This document shows positions 1 through 7,402 of a stretch of DNA of 64,000 nucleotides, piece by piece. The translations under genes and the position numbers were made by a program. Positions within the stretch are counted from its first letter, which is position 1; each line of letters begins with the position of its first letter. The notes beneath the pieces are model-generated. The model worked only from the letters and a program-made list of their open reading frames with translations, ran no database searches and was not told the origin of the DNA. Source of the DNA: Curtobacterium sp. MCSS17_015 (GTDB lineage: Bacteria > Actinomycetota > Actinomycetes > Actinomycetales > Microbacteriaceae); contig NZ_CP126256.1 of NCBI RefSeq assembly GCF_003234265.2, positions 2,914,001 through 2,978,000 on the forward strand, read 5' to 3'.

Positions 1-158
1 ATGGTGGCGATCACGGCCGCGACACCGTCGGGGAGGCTCCGTTCCGCCACGTCGGCAGCCCGGGCCGTGCGCTCGGCGGTGATGATCAGCACCACGACGC
101 CCGCGCCGAACACACCGCCGAGGAGCATCGACAGTGGCACGAGCCACGCGTTGTCCAT
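1..158 (-). CDS. senX3: SenX3-type sensor histidine kinase, N-terminal fragment
   Basis: Only the first 52 codons lie in the window, and the gene continues past the left edge. The start is the ATG at 158. The peptide begins MDNAWLVPLSMLLGGVFGAG, a single hydrophobic helix followed by a charged stretch, which is how SenX3-type phosphate-sensing kinases begin. The kinase domain itself is not visible. It is divergent from phoU, the usual actinobacterial arrangement (a regX3 gene would be expected beyond the edge). The 146 bp between the two genes carry PHO-box-like repeats, so autoregulation by phosphate is likely. Identification rests on the N-terminus and the neighbour. Confidence 0.7.
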   Translation of the reverse strand, partial: MDNAWLVPLSMLLGGVFGAGVVVLIITAERTARAADVAERSLPDGVAAVIAT

Positions 159-186
159 GCCGCCAGTGTAGGAGTGGTCACACGCG

Positions 187-263
187 GTTCGGACGCCGTT
201 CACCCCTCTCCAGAGGCCGGATCGCGAACCGTTCAGCCGCAGGTCACCGATCGTTCACCTGGG
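187..263. promoter_or_regulatory. PHO-box-like 11-bp direct repeats between senX3 and phoU
   Basis: Three consecutive 11-bp units start at 231 (GTTCAGC), 242 (GGTCACC) and 253 (GTTCACC). A weaker pair, also 11 bp apart, starts at 187 (GTTCGGA) and 198 (GTTCACC). GTTCACC repeated every 11 bp is the PHO box bound by PhoP/RegX3-type regulators in actinobacteria. A possible -10 (TACGCA, 282-287) lies upstream of phoU. Confidence 0.65.
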
Positions 264-304
264 CTGACGACACTCGTCCGGTACGCAGAGAGAGGTTCTC
301 CCCC

Positions 305-976
305 ATGCGCGAAGTGTTCCAGCAGGAGCTCCAGGACGTCCAAGAGCGTCTGACCGAGATCGCGGGGCTCGTCGAGTCCGCGATCACCCGAGCCACCGAG
401 GCGTTCAGCGAGTCGGACGTCGCCCTCGCCGAAGAGGTCATCGCCGACGACGCCAAGATCGACGCCGCGGCGTCGAGCCTCGACGAGATCGCCATCGACA
501 TCCTGGCCCGCCAGGCCCCCGTGGCGCGCGACCTCCGTGTCGTGGTCACCGCCCTCCGCGTGAGCTCGTCGCTCGAGCGGATGGGTGACATGGCCGAGCA
601 CATCGCGCAACTCGCCCGCCAGCGCTTCCCGGAGAAGGTCGTGCCGAAGGGCCTCCGTGGCACGTTCAAGCAGATGGGCGCCCACGACGTGCAGATGGCG
701 CAGAAGCTCACGCGTCTGCTCGCCACCGAGGACATCGCCCTCGCCGCCGAGATCCGCGACGAGGACGACGCCGTCGACGAGCTGCACGCCAGCGTCTTCG
801 ACTTCGTGCTCGGTGAGGCGTGGAAGGGCGGGCCGGTCGACACGGTCGACGCCACCCTGGCCTCCCGCTACCACGAGCGGTTCGCCGACCACGCGGTCTC
901 GATCGCGAAGAAGGTCGAGTACCTGGCGACCGGCGACTGGGCCGGCGCTGCGAACGTCACGACCTCCCCGGCCTGA
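305..976 (+). CDS. phoU: Phosphate transport system regulator PhoU
   Basis: The 223-residue protein is the usual length for PhoU. It shows the two-repeat all-helical pattern, including the stretches LDEIAIDILARQAPVARDLR and SSLERMGDMAEHIAQLA with the conserved E-x-x-x-D metal-binding arrangement. PhoU links the Pst transporter to the phosphate-sensing kinase and keeps the Pho response off when phosphate is plentiful; it acts in the cytoplasm at the membrane. I chose the ATG at 305, preceded by a GAGAGAGG ribosome-binding site, because the longer in-frame extension upstream runs through the PHO-box promoter and looks non-coding. It is divergent from senX3; pstSCAB is about 29 kb away. Confidence 0.93.
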   Translation: MREVFQQELQDVQERLTEIAGLVESAITRATEAFSESDVALAEEVIADDAKIDAAASSLDEIAIDILARQAPVARDLRVVVTALRVSSSLERMGDMAEHIAQLARQRFPEKVVPKGLRGTFKQMGAHDVQMAQKLTRLLATEDIALAAEIRDEDDAVDELHASVFDFVLGEAWKGGPVDTVDATLASRYHERFADHAVSIAKKVEYLATGDWAGAANVTTSPA

Positions 977-983
977 CGACTCC

Positions 984-1060
984 GGCTGCCTGACAGCCCG
1001 GCTGCCTGACAGCCCGGCTGCCTGACAGCCCGGCTGCCTGACAGCCCCGGCTGCCTGACA
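984..1060. repeat. Five-copy 16-bp tandem repeat downstream of phoU
   Basis: The 12-base word GGCTGCCTGACA starts at 984, 1000, 1016, 1032 and 1049. The period is 16 bp, with one extra C before the last copy. It begins just after the phoU stop and could vary in copy number. It is too short and too regular to be a CRISPR array. Confidence 0.85.
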
Positions 1061-1077
1061 CGCCGCCGAACCGGCGA

Positions 1078-1101
1078 GACGCCGCCGCATCCCGCGGCGT
1101 C
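1078..1101 (+). terminator. Possible terminator hairpin after phoU
   Basis: GACGCCGC (1078-1085) pairs perfectly with GCGGCGTC (1094-1101) around an 8-nt loop. There is no clear U-tract, so this is a modest call. Confidence 0.35.
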
Positions 1102-1169
1102 CCGCGGGGTCGGCGGCGTCCTGCTGTCTCGGCGGTGTGCTGTGATCGGAGACCTGGGAGGATCGGGGC

Positions 1170-1712
1170 ATGGCCCAGGTCGCGATCATCATCAACGGCA
1201 TGCCCGGTTCCGGCAAGAGCACGGTGGGGGCCGCCCTCGCCGAGGTGCTCGGCTGCCCCTTCCTGTCGAAGGACCGCATCAAGGAGCCCCTGGCCGACAT
1301 CGCCGGACCGATGATCGACCCGCGCACGCTCGGCGGCGTCGCGATGGACACGATGTGGTCGATGGCCGGCGCGGTCGAGAACGGCGTCGTCGTCGACGCC
1401 GTCTGGCTGCCGTCCCGTGACCGTGCCTTCCTGGAGGCCGGGCTCACCACCGCAGGGTCGCCACGCGCCGTCGAGGTGTGGTGCGACGTCGACCGGGCCA
1501 CGGCCGAGGAGCGGCTCCGCGACCGCTACGACCCCGGCACGCTGCCGGTGCGCCACGACGTGCACGGTGACCTCGCCTCGGTGCTCGCCTTCTGGGACGA
1601 GCACGGCGTCGCGGTCGGGCCGGTCGGGGTGACGCCCGTCGTCCGGGTCGACACCGCCCGGCCCTACGACGTGGGCGTGCTCGTCCAGGAGATCGCCGCG
1701 CACTTCGCCTGA
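1170..1712 (+). CDS. P-loop ATP-binding protein, small-molecule kinase-like
   Basis: The 180-residue protein opens with a strand and a clear Walker A motif, G10-M-P-G-S-G-K-S17, followed by a helix. A later segment (D-R-A-T-A-E-E-R-L-R-D-R) has the basic lid pattern of AAA_33/zeta-toxin/chloramphenicol-phosphotransferase-like kinases. These phosphorylate small molecules or nucleotides, but the substrate cannot be read from the sequence. The ATG at 1170 has GGAGGATCGGGG upstream. No antitoxin-like partner is adjacent, so a toxin role is not supported. It stands alone between phoU and gpmA. Confidence 0.7.
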   Translation: MAQVAIIINGMPGSGKSTVGAALAEVLGCPFLSKDRIKEPLADIAGPMIDPRTLGGVAMDTMWSMAGAVENGVVVDAVWLPSRDRAFLEAGLTTAGSPRAVEVWCDVDRATAEERLRDRYDPGTLPVRHDVHGDLASVLAFWDEHGVAVGPVGVTPVVRVDTARPYDVGVLVQEIAAHFA

Positions 1713-1874
1713 CGCAGCCCTGAGCCGACGCCGGACCGCCCGACGCCGGACCGCCCGGCCCGCGGACCGCCCGGCCGGCCGACCGCCCGGCACTCGGACC
1801 GCCCCGTCGCCCGATCCACACACCCCGGACCGCCGGACACTCGGATGGCCGGACCCTCGGATGGCCGGACGCGA

Positions 1875-1904
1875 GGAGGCCCGCCCCAGCCGGGACGGGC
1901 CTCC
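1875..1904 (-). terminator. Probable terminator of gpmA
   Basis: GGAGGCCCG (1875-1883) and CGGGCCTCC (1896-1904) form a perfect 9-bp stem with a 12-nt loop, just past the gpmA stop. The 1713-1870 stretch before it is a run of imperfect GGACCGCC-type repeats with no gene. Confidence 0.5.
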
Positions 1905-1938
1905 AGACCGGATGCGACCTGCGTCGCCCCGGGTGGTC

Positions 1939-2685
1939 CTACTTCTTGGCGCCCTGCGCGGCGACGGCCGCAGCACCCGCTGCGGCGGCCTCCGGGTCGA
2001 GGTAGTACGCGGGCTTCGTCGGGCGGTGGTCGTCGTCGAGTTCGTACACGAGCGGGATGCCCGTCGGGATGTTGAGCCCGGCGATGTCGTCGTCGGAGAT
2101 GCCGTCGAGGTGCTTCACGAGCGCGCGCAGCGAGTTGCCGTGCGCCGTGACCAGGACGGTCTTGCCCGCGCCGAGGTCCTTCGTGATGTCCGACTCCCAG
2201 TACGGCAGCAGACGGTCGATGACGAGCTTGAGGGACTCCGTCCGGGGCAGCTGGTCGCCGAGTTCGGCGTAGCGGCGGTCACCGGCCTGCGACCACTCGG
2301 CGTCGTCCGCGATGGGGGGCGGCGGGACGTCGAACGAGCGGCGCCACTCCATGAACTGCTGCTCGCCGTACTGCTCGAGCGTCTGGGCCTTGTCCTTGCC
2401 CTGCAGGTCGCCGTAGTGGCGCTCGTTGAGGCGCCAGTCGCGCTTCACCGGCAGCCAGGCGAGATCGGCCTCGAGCAGGGCGATGTCCGCGGTCTGGATC
2501 GCGCGGGTCAGCAACGACGTGTACAGGACGTCCGGGACGATGCCGGATTCGGCGATGAGTTCGCCGGCGCGCTTCGCCTCCTTCTCGCCCAGCTCGGAGA
2601 GCCGGACGTCGACCCAACCGGTGAACAGGTTCTTCTGGTTCCAGTCACTGTTGCCGTGACGGAGCAGGACGAGCGTGGAGGTCAT
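1939..2685 (-). CDS. gpmA: 2,3-bisphosphoglycerate-dependent phosphoglycerate mutase
   Basis: This glycolytic enzyme interconverts 3- and 2-phosphoglycerate. The 248 residues match the GpmA length. The catalytic RHG motif is in [20 protein letters not shown], with the phosphorylated His at residue 10, and the second catalytic His is in [13 protein letters not shown]. The dPGM signatures [14 protein letters not shown] and GIPLVYELD are also present. The C-terminus ends in an Ala-rich tail. The start is the ATG at 2685, 43 bp from the divergent methyltransferase start. Confidence 0.95.
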   Translation of the reverse strand: MTSTLVLLRHGNSDWNQKNLFTGWVDVRLSELGEKEAKRAGELIAESGIVPDVLYTSLLTRAIQTADIALLEADLAWLPVKRDWRLNERHYGDLQGKDKAQTLEQYGEQQFMEWRRSFDVPPPPIADDAEWSQAGDRRYAELGDQLPRTESLKLVIDRLLPYWESDITKDLGAGKTVLVTAHGNSLRALVKHLDGISDDDIAGLNIPTGIPLVYELDDDHRPTKPAYYLDPEAAAAGAAAVAAQGAKK

Positions 2686-2728
2686 GGGCCGAGTCTACCG
2701 AGCACGACTCCACCCGTACCCTGGTCCC

Positions 2729-3517
2729 ATGCCCGGGAACGCGTCGCCGATCGGCACCGTCACACGTGGGACGACCGGGCACAACCGGCTCCGTCGTGTC
2801 GACCGGTGGATCGCTTCCCTCCCGGTGCTCCGGCGGACCGACGACCCGCTCGTGGCCGATGTCGGCTACGGCGCGAGTCCGACGACTACGCTCGAGCTCC
2901 GCGGCCGCCTGGCCCGGGTCCGTCCGGACGTCGAGGTCACCGGGATCGAGATCGAACCGTCCCGCGTGGCCCTGGCGAACGCCGCCACGCGTGACGGGGT
3001 GACGTTCCGGCTCGGCGGCTTCGAGACGCCCACCCCGGACGGACGACGACCGGCGGTGATCCGCGCCTTCAACGTGCTCCGGCAGTACGACGAGTCCGCC
3101 GTGGTCGGGTCGTGGCGGATCATGCAGGACCGCCTGCAACCGGGCGGGCAGCTGGTCGAGGGCACCTGCAACGAGGTCGGGCGGGTCGCGTCGTGGGTCA
3201 CGCTCGACCGGGAGGCACCGCACACCTTCACCGTCGCCCTGCGGCTGGCCGGTCTCGACGTCCCGAGCATCGTCGCCGAGCGACTGCCGAAGGCGCTCAT
3301 CCACCGGAACGTCCCCGGCGAACGGGTGCACGCGTTCCTCCGCGACCTCGACCTGTCCTGGGCGGTGGCGGCGCCGCTCGGCACGTACGGGCCTCGGCAG
3401 CGGTGGATCGTGACCGTGGCCGGCATGCGTGACCGCGGGTGGCCGGTCCTGCACGGGGTGACGCGGTGGCGACTCGGCGAGCTCAGCGTGCCGTGGTCGG
3501 CGGTCGCCCCCGCCTGA
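2729..3517 (+). CDS. Class I SAM-dependent methyltransferase
   Basis: The 262-residue protein has a SAM-binding motif I at about residues 43-50 (VADVGYGASP) and an acidic motif II end (VTGIEIEPSR), which together define the Rossmann-fold methyltransferase family. The substrate is unknown. I prefer the ATG at 2729 over an in-frame ATG at 2675, because the extension overlaps the gpmA promoter and reads as low-complexity. It is divergent from gpmA and converges on ygfZ with a strong hairpin between them. Confidence 0.75.
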   Translation: MPGNASPIGTVTRGTTGHNRLRRVDRWIASLPVLRRTDDPLVADVGYGASPTTTLELRGRLARVRPDVEVTGIEIEPSRVALANAATRDGVTFRLGGFETPTPDGRRPAVIRAFNVLRQYDESAVVGSWRIMQDRLQPGGQLVEGTCNEVGRVASWVTLDREAPHTFTVALRLAGLDVPSIVAERLPKALIHRNVPGERVHAFLRDLDLSWAVAAPLGTYGPRQRWIVTVAGMRDRGWPVLHGVTRWRLGELSVPWSAVAPA

Positions 3518-3552
3518 ACGCCGCCGCCGGCGCACCACGCATCGCGCCCGCT

Positions 3553-3594
3553 CACGAACAACGCGCCCCGTCGGAACAGGGCGCGATGTTCGTG
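3553..3594. terminator. Hairpin between convergent methyltransferase and ygfZ
   Basis: Sixteen-base arms at 3553-3568 and 3579-3594 pair with one mismatch around a 10-nt loop. The position between two convergent stops suggests a two-way terminator. Confidence 0.6.
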
Positions 3595-3616
3595 CCGGGG
3601 CGCGATCGGCGGCGGG

Positions 3617-4693
3617 TCAGCCGCGGCGGACGGCCCCGAGGCGCGGGAGGCGCGGCACGTCGGCCGTCGCGCCGGCACCGGGAGGCACGATCACCTGTTG
3701 CGCAGCGGTCACCACCACGTCGTCGGCGGTGAGGGTCAACACCGCCGCCGGGTCGAGCGAGCGCTTGACGACGGCGAGCCCGACCGGCCCGAGCTCGTGG
3801 TGCGTGGCCGAGGCGACGAGCCGCCCCACCTCGGTGCCGTCGAGCGTGACGGGGGTCCCCGGCGCGGGGACGACCCCGTCCGAGCCGTCGAGGTGCAGCA
3901 TCACCAGGCGCCGGGGCGGGCGTCCGAGGTTGTGGACCTTCGCGACGGTCTCCTGTCCCCGGTAGCAGCCCTTCGACAGGTGCACGGCCGAGCGGAGCCA
4001 GTCGAGCTCGTGCGGGATCGTCCGCTCGTCGACGTCGGCGAGCACCGGACGCCAGGCGGCGATCCGCAGGGCCTCGAGCGCGAGGAGCCCGGCCACCGGC
4101 ACGTCCGAGGCGGCGACGGCAGCGACGGTGTCGGGGGTGACCACGGCGATCCGGAGGGTCCAGTCGGAGGCGGGGTGGGCCTCCAGGTCGGCGTAGCTCC
4201 AACCGCCGGGCGCCACCGACGACCACGGGTCGACCCAGAGCGCGAGGGGCTCGGCGCCGCCGAGCGGTTCGGCGCCGTCGAACCAGCCGAGCGTCGCGAG
4301 GTCTGCCGACCGGTCGGTGACCTCGACCCGGAGCATGAAGCGCATCGACGACAGCCAGGCCGCGAGCGGTGCCGCGTCGTCCGCCTCGGTGAGCAACCAC
4401 GTCGTCTCACCGTCGTCGACCACGCGCGCGGCGTGCTCGACGCGGCCGGAGGCGTCGAGGACCAGTGTCTCGGTGCCGGCGCCCGGCGCGAGTCCGGTCA
4501 ACAGCTGCGAGGTGATCGAGTTGAGCCAGGACAGGCGGTCCGGCCCCGTCACCGTCACGATGCCGAGGCCGAGCTCGACGACCGCGCGGCCGCGGGCCAG
4601 CAGCCGCTGCTCCCCCAGCGGGTTGCCGAAGTGCGCGGCCGGCCCCGCATCGGTGGCGACGAAGCCGTCACGGTCCGCGAACGGCGAGCCCAT
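3617..4693 (-). CDS. ygfZ: YgfZ/GcvT-domain folate-binding protein
   Basis: The 358-residue protein carries the YgfZ signature K-G-C-Y-x-G-Q-E (LSKGCYRGQETVAKVHNLG) in a GcvT/aminomethyltransferase-like fold. YgfZ proteins use folate to help assemble or repair iron-sulfur clusters, for example in MiaB. The start is the ATG at 4693, which overlaps the stop of the upstream nitrobindin-like gene as TGATG, so the two are translationally coupled. An in-frame upstream extension would overlap that gene. Confidence 0.85.
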   Translation of the reverse strand: MGSPFADRDGFVATDAGPAAHFGNPLGEQRLLARGRAVVELGLGIVTVTGPDRLSWLNSITSQLLTGLAPGAGTETLVLDASGRVEHAARVVDDGETTWLLTEADDAAPLAAWLSSMRFMLRVEVTDRSADLATLGWFDGAEPLGGAEPLALWVDPWSSVAPGGWSYADLEAHPASDWTLRIAVVTPDTVAAVAASDVPVAGLLALEALRIAAWRPVLADVDERTIPHELDWLRSAVHLSKGCYRGQETVAKVHNLGRPPRRLVMLHLDGSDGVVPAPGTPVTLDGTEVGRLVASATHHELGPVGLAVVKRSLDPAAVLTLTADDVVVTAAQQVIVPPGAGATADVPRLPRLGAVRRG

Positions 4694-5295
4694 CAGTCGA
4701 CCTTCGCGAGCTGCCCCGAGGCGTGCGAGGTGAGTTCCCGACCGAGGGCGGCGATGTCCCACGCCCAGAAGAGCTTGCCCTCGACCAGGCCGTACATGCG
4801 CGTCGCCGCCGAGTACTCCTTGGCGTTGGCGGAGCGCATGACGGCGTCGGTGGCGAGGTCGATGCGACCCTGCTTGACGCGGCCCACGTAGAGCTCGTTG
4901 ACACCCGTCGGGTGGATGATCGCCGCTTCGACGTCGAAGCCGTCGGTCTGGTTGCGCAGGGTCTCGACGCTCTGCGTGGTCGAGAACGGCACCGGGCCGT
5001 CACCGAGCAGCATCGCCGGGCCCCGGTCGCCGGGCTCGGACGGCCGGTCGAGCCGCCAGTAGCCCATCTCGGCGGCGAGCGGGGTGCGCTCGTCGTCGAG
5101 CAACCACGTCGTCGACGAGTAGTTGAGGTAGGGCAGGCCGTCGTGGCTGAAGCTCACCCGCTGACCGAACTCGTAGGCCCGGACGGTGTCGTCCTCGCCC
5201 ACGGGGTACTCGACCACGCCGGTGCCCTCCCAGACGCCGACCAGCCAGGACAGCGGGACGAGCTCGGCCGACAGGCCCTCGGGCAGTTCGATCAC
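4693..5295 (-). CDS. Nitrobindin-like heme-binding beta-barrel protein (FABP family)
   Basis: The 200-residue protein has the nitrobindin G-x-W-x-G-x-G motif (GVWEGTG, residues about 20-26), the alternating beta pattern of a ten-stranded barrel, and a C-terminal WDIAALG...TSH stretch whose His is the expected axial heme ligand. Family members bind ferric heme and handle NO or peroxynitrite in the cytoplasm. The start is a GTG at 5295 overlapping the stop of the upstream 38-residue gene as GTGA, which makes a three-gene coupled unit with ygfZ. Confidence 0.8.
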   Translation of the reverse strand: MIELPEGLSAELVPLSWLVGVWEGTGVVEYPVGEDDTVRAYEFGQRVSFSHDGLPYLNYSSTTWLLDDERTPLAAEMGYWRLDRPSEPGDRGPAMLLGDGPVPFSTTQSVETLRNQTDGFDVEAAIIHPTGVNELYVGRVKQGRIDLATDAVMRSANAKEYSAATRMYGLVEGKLFWAWDIAALGRELTSHASGQLAKVD

Positions 5296-5408
5296 CGCTG
5301 GCCCTTGAAGAGCTTGACGACGACCGACACCGAGATGAACGTGATCGCGAGCGACGCCAGGCCGAGCAGGCCCACGTAGAAGAGCTCGAGCGCAAGCAGC
5401 GAATCCAT
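5292..5408 (-). CDS. Small single-pass membrane protein, 38 residues
   Basis: The gene runs from ATG at 5408 to TGA at 5292-5294. The peptide begins MDSLLALELFYVGLLGLASL and consists almost wholly of one hydrophobic helix with a basic C-terminus (KLFKGQR). The stop overlaps the GTG of the nitrobindin-like gene (GTGA), which argues that it is really translated. I do not recognise a family; a small stabilising membrane peptide is possible. Confidence 0.6.
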   Translation of the reverse strand: MDSLLALELFYVGLLGLASLAITFISVSVVVKLFKGQR

Positions 5409-5448
5409 GCCCGGAGTCTACGCGGCCGTCACCGACACCGCAGGAGGC

Positions 5449-5754
5449 TCAACGAGCCAGCAGGACGAGGGCCGTCACGAGCACCACCACGAACGACCCC
5501 GACGAGGCGATGCTGATCCGCTCGACCAGGCCGTCCTTCGTCTGCGTGGCGAGCTGCAGGACGAAGCTCACGAACACCGTCGCGACGAACACGAGCAACA
5601 GCCAGGCGAAGGAGTCCTTCGCCGTGAGGGTGAGCACGAGCACCGCACCGACGACCGCGAGCAGCCAGACCGGCACGACGGACGCCAGGCGCAGTCGGCG
5701 CTGGCTCGGCCCGGTGGCCGGCTCGGCCGTCACGGGGTCCGTCGTCTCGCTCAC
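5449..5754 (-). CDS. Small integral membrane protein
   Basis: The 101-residue protein starts at the GTG at 5754. After a polar N-terminus (about 25 residues) it has three predicted membrane helices: PVWLLAVVGAVLVLTLTA, FAWLLLVFVATVFVSFVLQL and FVVVLVTALVLLAR at the very C-terminus. No catalytic motif is visible. An in-frame extension beyond the GTG would run antisense through glnR and is not credible. It is divergent from glnR. Confidence 0.65.
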   Translation of the reverse strand: MSETTDPVTAEPATGPSQRRLRLASVVPVWLLAVVGAVLVLTLTAKDSFAWLLLVFVATVFVSFVLQLATQTKDGLVERISIASSGSFVVVLVTALVLLAR

Positions 5755-5853
5755 GCCCCCATCATGACAGTCGCGCGCTGGACCGTCCGTCCGGGTGGGT
5801 CGCGCCGGGCTCACTAGGATGGCGCAACGACGTCTTCTCCCTCTGGAGGTCCT

Positions 5854-6525
5854 GTGGCACAGCTCCTGGTACTCACCTCGGCCGCGCCCGGCGACGTCCT
5901 CCCGAGTCTCGGCCTGCTGAGCCACCGGATCCGCCACGTGCCGGCCGAGGCCGCGCAGCTGGTCAACGCACCGCAGAGCGACCTCATGTTCGTGGACGCC
6001 CGCACCGACCTCGTCAGCGCGAAGGCCCTGTGCAAGATCCTCGCCACGAGCGGCTCGACCACCCCGGTCGTCCTCGTGGTCACCGAGGGCGGCCTCACCG
6101 CGGTCACCACCGAGTGGAACATCGACGACGTCGTCCTCGAGTCCGCCGGCCCCGCCGAGGTCGACGCCCGGATCCGTCTCAACGCCGGTCGCGCCTCGAA
6201 GAACCCGACCGGGTCCAAGATCCAGGCCTCCGGCGTCGTCATCGACGAGGCGAGCTACTCCGCGAAGGTCCGCGGCCGGCCGCTCGACCTGACGTTCAAG
6301 GAGTTCGAGCTCCTCCGGTTCTTCGCGTCGCACCCCGCCCGGGTGTTCACCCGGGAGCAACTCCTCAGTGAGGTCTGGGGCTACGACTACTTCGGCGGCA
6401 CCCGCACCGTCGACGTGCACGTCCGACGCCTGCGCGCCAAGCTCGGCGACCTCGAGTCGCTCATCGGCACCGTCCGCAACGTCGGGTACCGCTTCAACGT
6501 CCACGACGACGACGACCGGCTGTAG
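5854..6525 (+). CDS. glnR: OmpR-family nitrogen regulator GlnR
   Basis: The 223-residue protein has an atypical receiver domain (1-110, D48 in LMFVDARTD) and a C-terminal winged helix ([47 protein letters not shown]). The internal phrases [15 protein letters not shown] and IDDVVL match what is known of GlnR, the orphan regulator of nitrogen assimilation in actinobacteria. Its Asp is conserved, but activity is not thought to need classical phosphorylation, and no kinase gene is adjacent. The GTG at 5854 has GGAGG 4 nt upstream; a TAGGAT -10 is at 5815-5820. It forms a tight pair with mshD. Confidence 0.88.
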   Translation: MAQLLVLTSAAPGDVLPSLGLLSHRIRHVPAEAAQLVNAPQSDLMFVDARTDLVSAKALCKILATSGSTTPVVLVVTEGGLTAVTTEWNIDDVVLESAGPAEVDARIRLNAGRASKNPTGSKIQASGVVIDEASYSAKVRGRPLDLTFKEFELLRFFASHPARVFTREQLLSEVWGYDYFGGTRTVDVHVRRLRAKLGDLESLIGTVRNVGYRFNVHDDDDRL

Positions 6526-6533
6526 GGACAGTA

Positions 6534-7355
6534 GTGCTCGCCGTCGTCGAACAGCTCGCCGCCGCCGCGGTCGCGGACGGCGAGGCTCCCCCGTTCTCCG
6601 ACCAGACCCTGGTCGACCTGCGCGCCGGTCGGGCGCGCGTGCTCGGCGACGACACCGGGGTCGCGGTCGTCCGGGACGGCGAGGTCGAGGTCGTGGTCCG
6701 CCGGGAGGCCCGTGGGCGCGGCATCGGCGCCCGTCTCGTCGAGCAGGCACTCGCCCTCGACCCGGCCCCGGTCCGCGCGTGGTCCCACGGCGACCACCCG
6801 GCCGCCCGGGCCCTCGCCAAGCGACACGGCTGGTCCGCGGAGCGGACGCTGCTGCAGCTGCGCGCACCGGTGCCGACGGCGCGGCCGGAGCCGGGCCTCC
6901 CGGACGGCTACCGGCTCGACGCGTTCCGCCCCGGGTCGTCGGAGGACGAGACCGACTGGCTCGCACTCAACGCGGCCGCCTTCGCGTCGCACCCCGAGCA
7001 GGGTCGGATGACGCTCGAGGACCTGCGGGCACGCGAGTCCGACGCCTGGTTCTCCGGCGACGACCTCGTCCTGCTGCGCGACGCGGAGGGACGCCTGGCG
7101 GGGTCGTGCTGGCTCAAGGTCGAGGACGGCGTCGGCGAGTACTACGCCGTCGCCGTCCGACCCGACCTGCAGGGCCGGGGACTCGGTGGTGTCCTCATGC
7201 GCGCCGGGTCCGCACGACTCGTCGACCGCGGGCTCGACGCCGTCGCCCTCTACGTCGAGGGCGACAACGCCCCCGCACTGGCGCTCTACCGGCGCCAGGG
7301 GTTCGGCGACCACACCATCGACGTCCAGTACACCGCGCCGAGGTCCGGCCGGTAA
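6534..7355 (+). CDS. mshD: Mycothiol synthase
   Basis: The 273-residue protein has two GNAT acetyltransferase domains. The first has REARGRGIGARLVEQAL (acetyl-CoA loop) and the second has VAVRPDLQGRGLGGVLMRAG. MshD acetylates Cys-GlcN-Ins in the last step of mycothiol synthesis; mycothiol is the main low-molecular-weight thiol of actinobacteria. It starts at a GTG 8 nt after glnR, with a GGGA ribosome-binding site touching the glnR stop, so co-translation is likely. It is shorter than the mycobacterial enzyme (about 315 residues), mainly at the N-terminus. Confidence 0.85.
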   Translation: MLAVVEQLAAAAVADGEAPPFSDQTLVDLRAGRARVLGDDTGVAVVRDGEVEVVVRREARGRGIGARLVEQALALDPAPVRAWSHGDHPAARALAKRHGWSAERTLLQLRAPVPTARPEPGLPDGYRLDAFRPGSSEDETDWLALNAAAFASHPEQGRMTLEDLRARESDAWFSGDDLVLLRDAEGRLAGSCWLKVEDGVGEYYAVAVRPDLQGRGLGGVLMRAGSARLVDRGLDAVALYVEGDNAPALALYRRQGFGDHTIDVQYTAPRSGR

Positions 7356-7402
7356 CATGAGGCCGTCGGCGACGCGCCGGTGATCGTGGGTACGGGGGAT
7401 CT

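Noticed and set aside
984..1060. Regularly spaced repeats that might suggest CRISPR
   Set aside because: Period 16 bp with 4-5 bp linkers; there are no spacers of 30 bp or so and no cas genes.
1170..1712. Zeta-toxin of a toxin-antitoxin pair
   Set aside because: The P-loop fold fits, but there is no epsilon-like antitoxin gene beside it, and catalytic residues beyond Walker A cannot be assigned.
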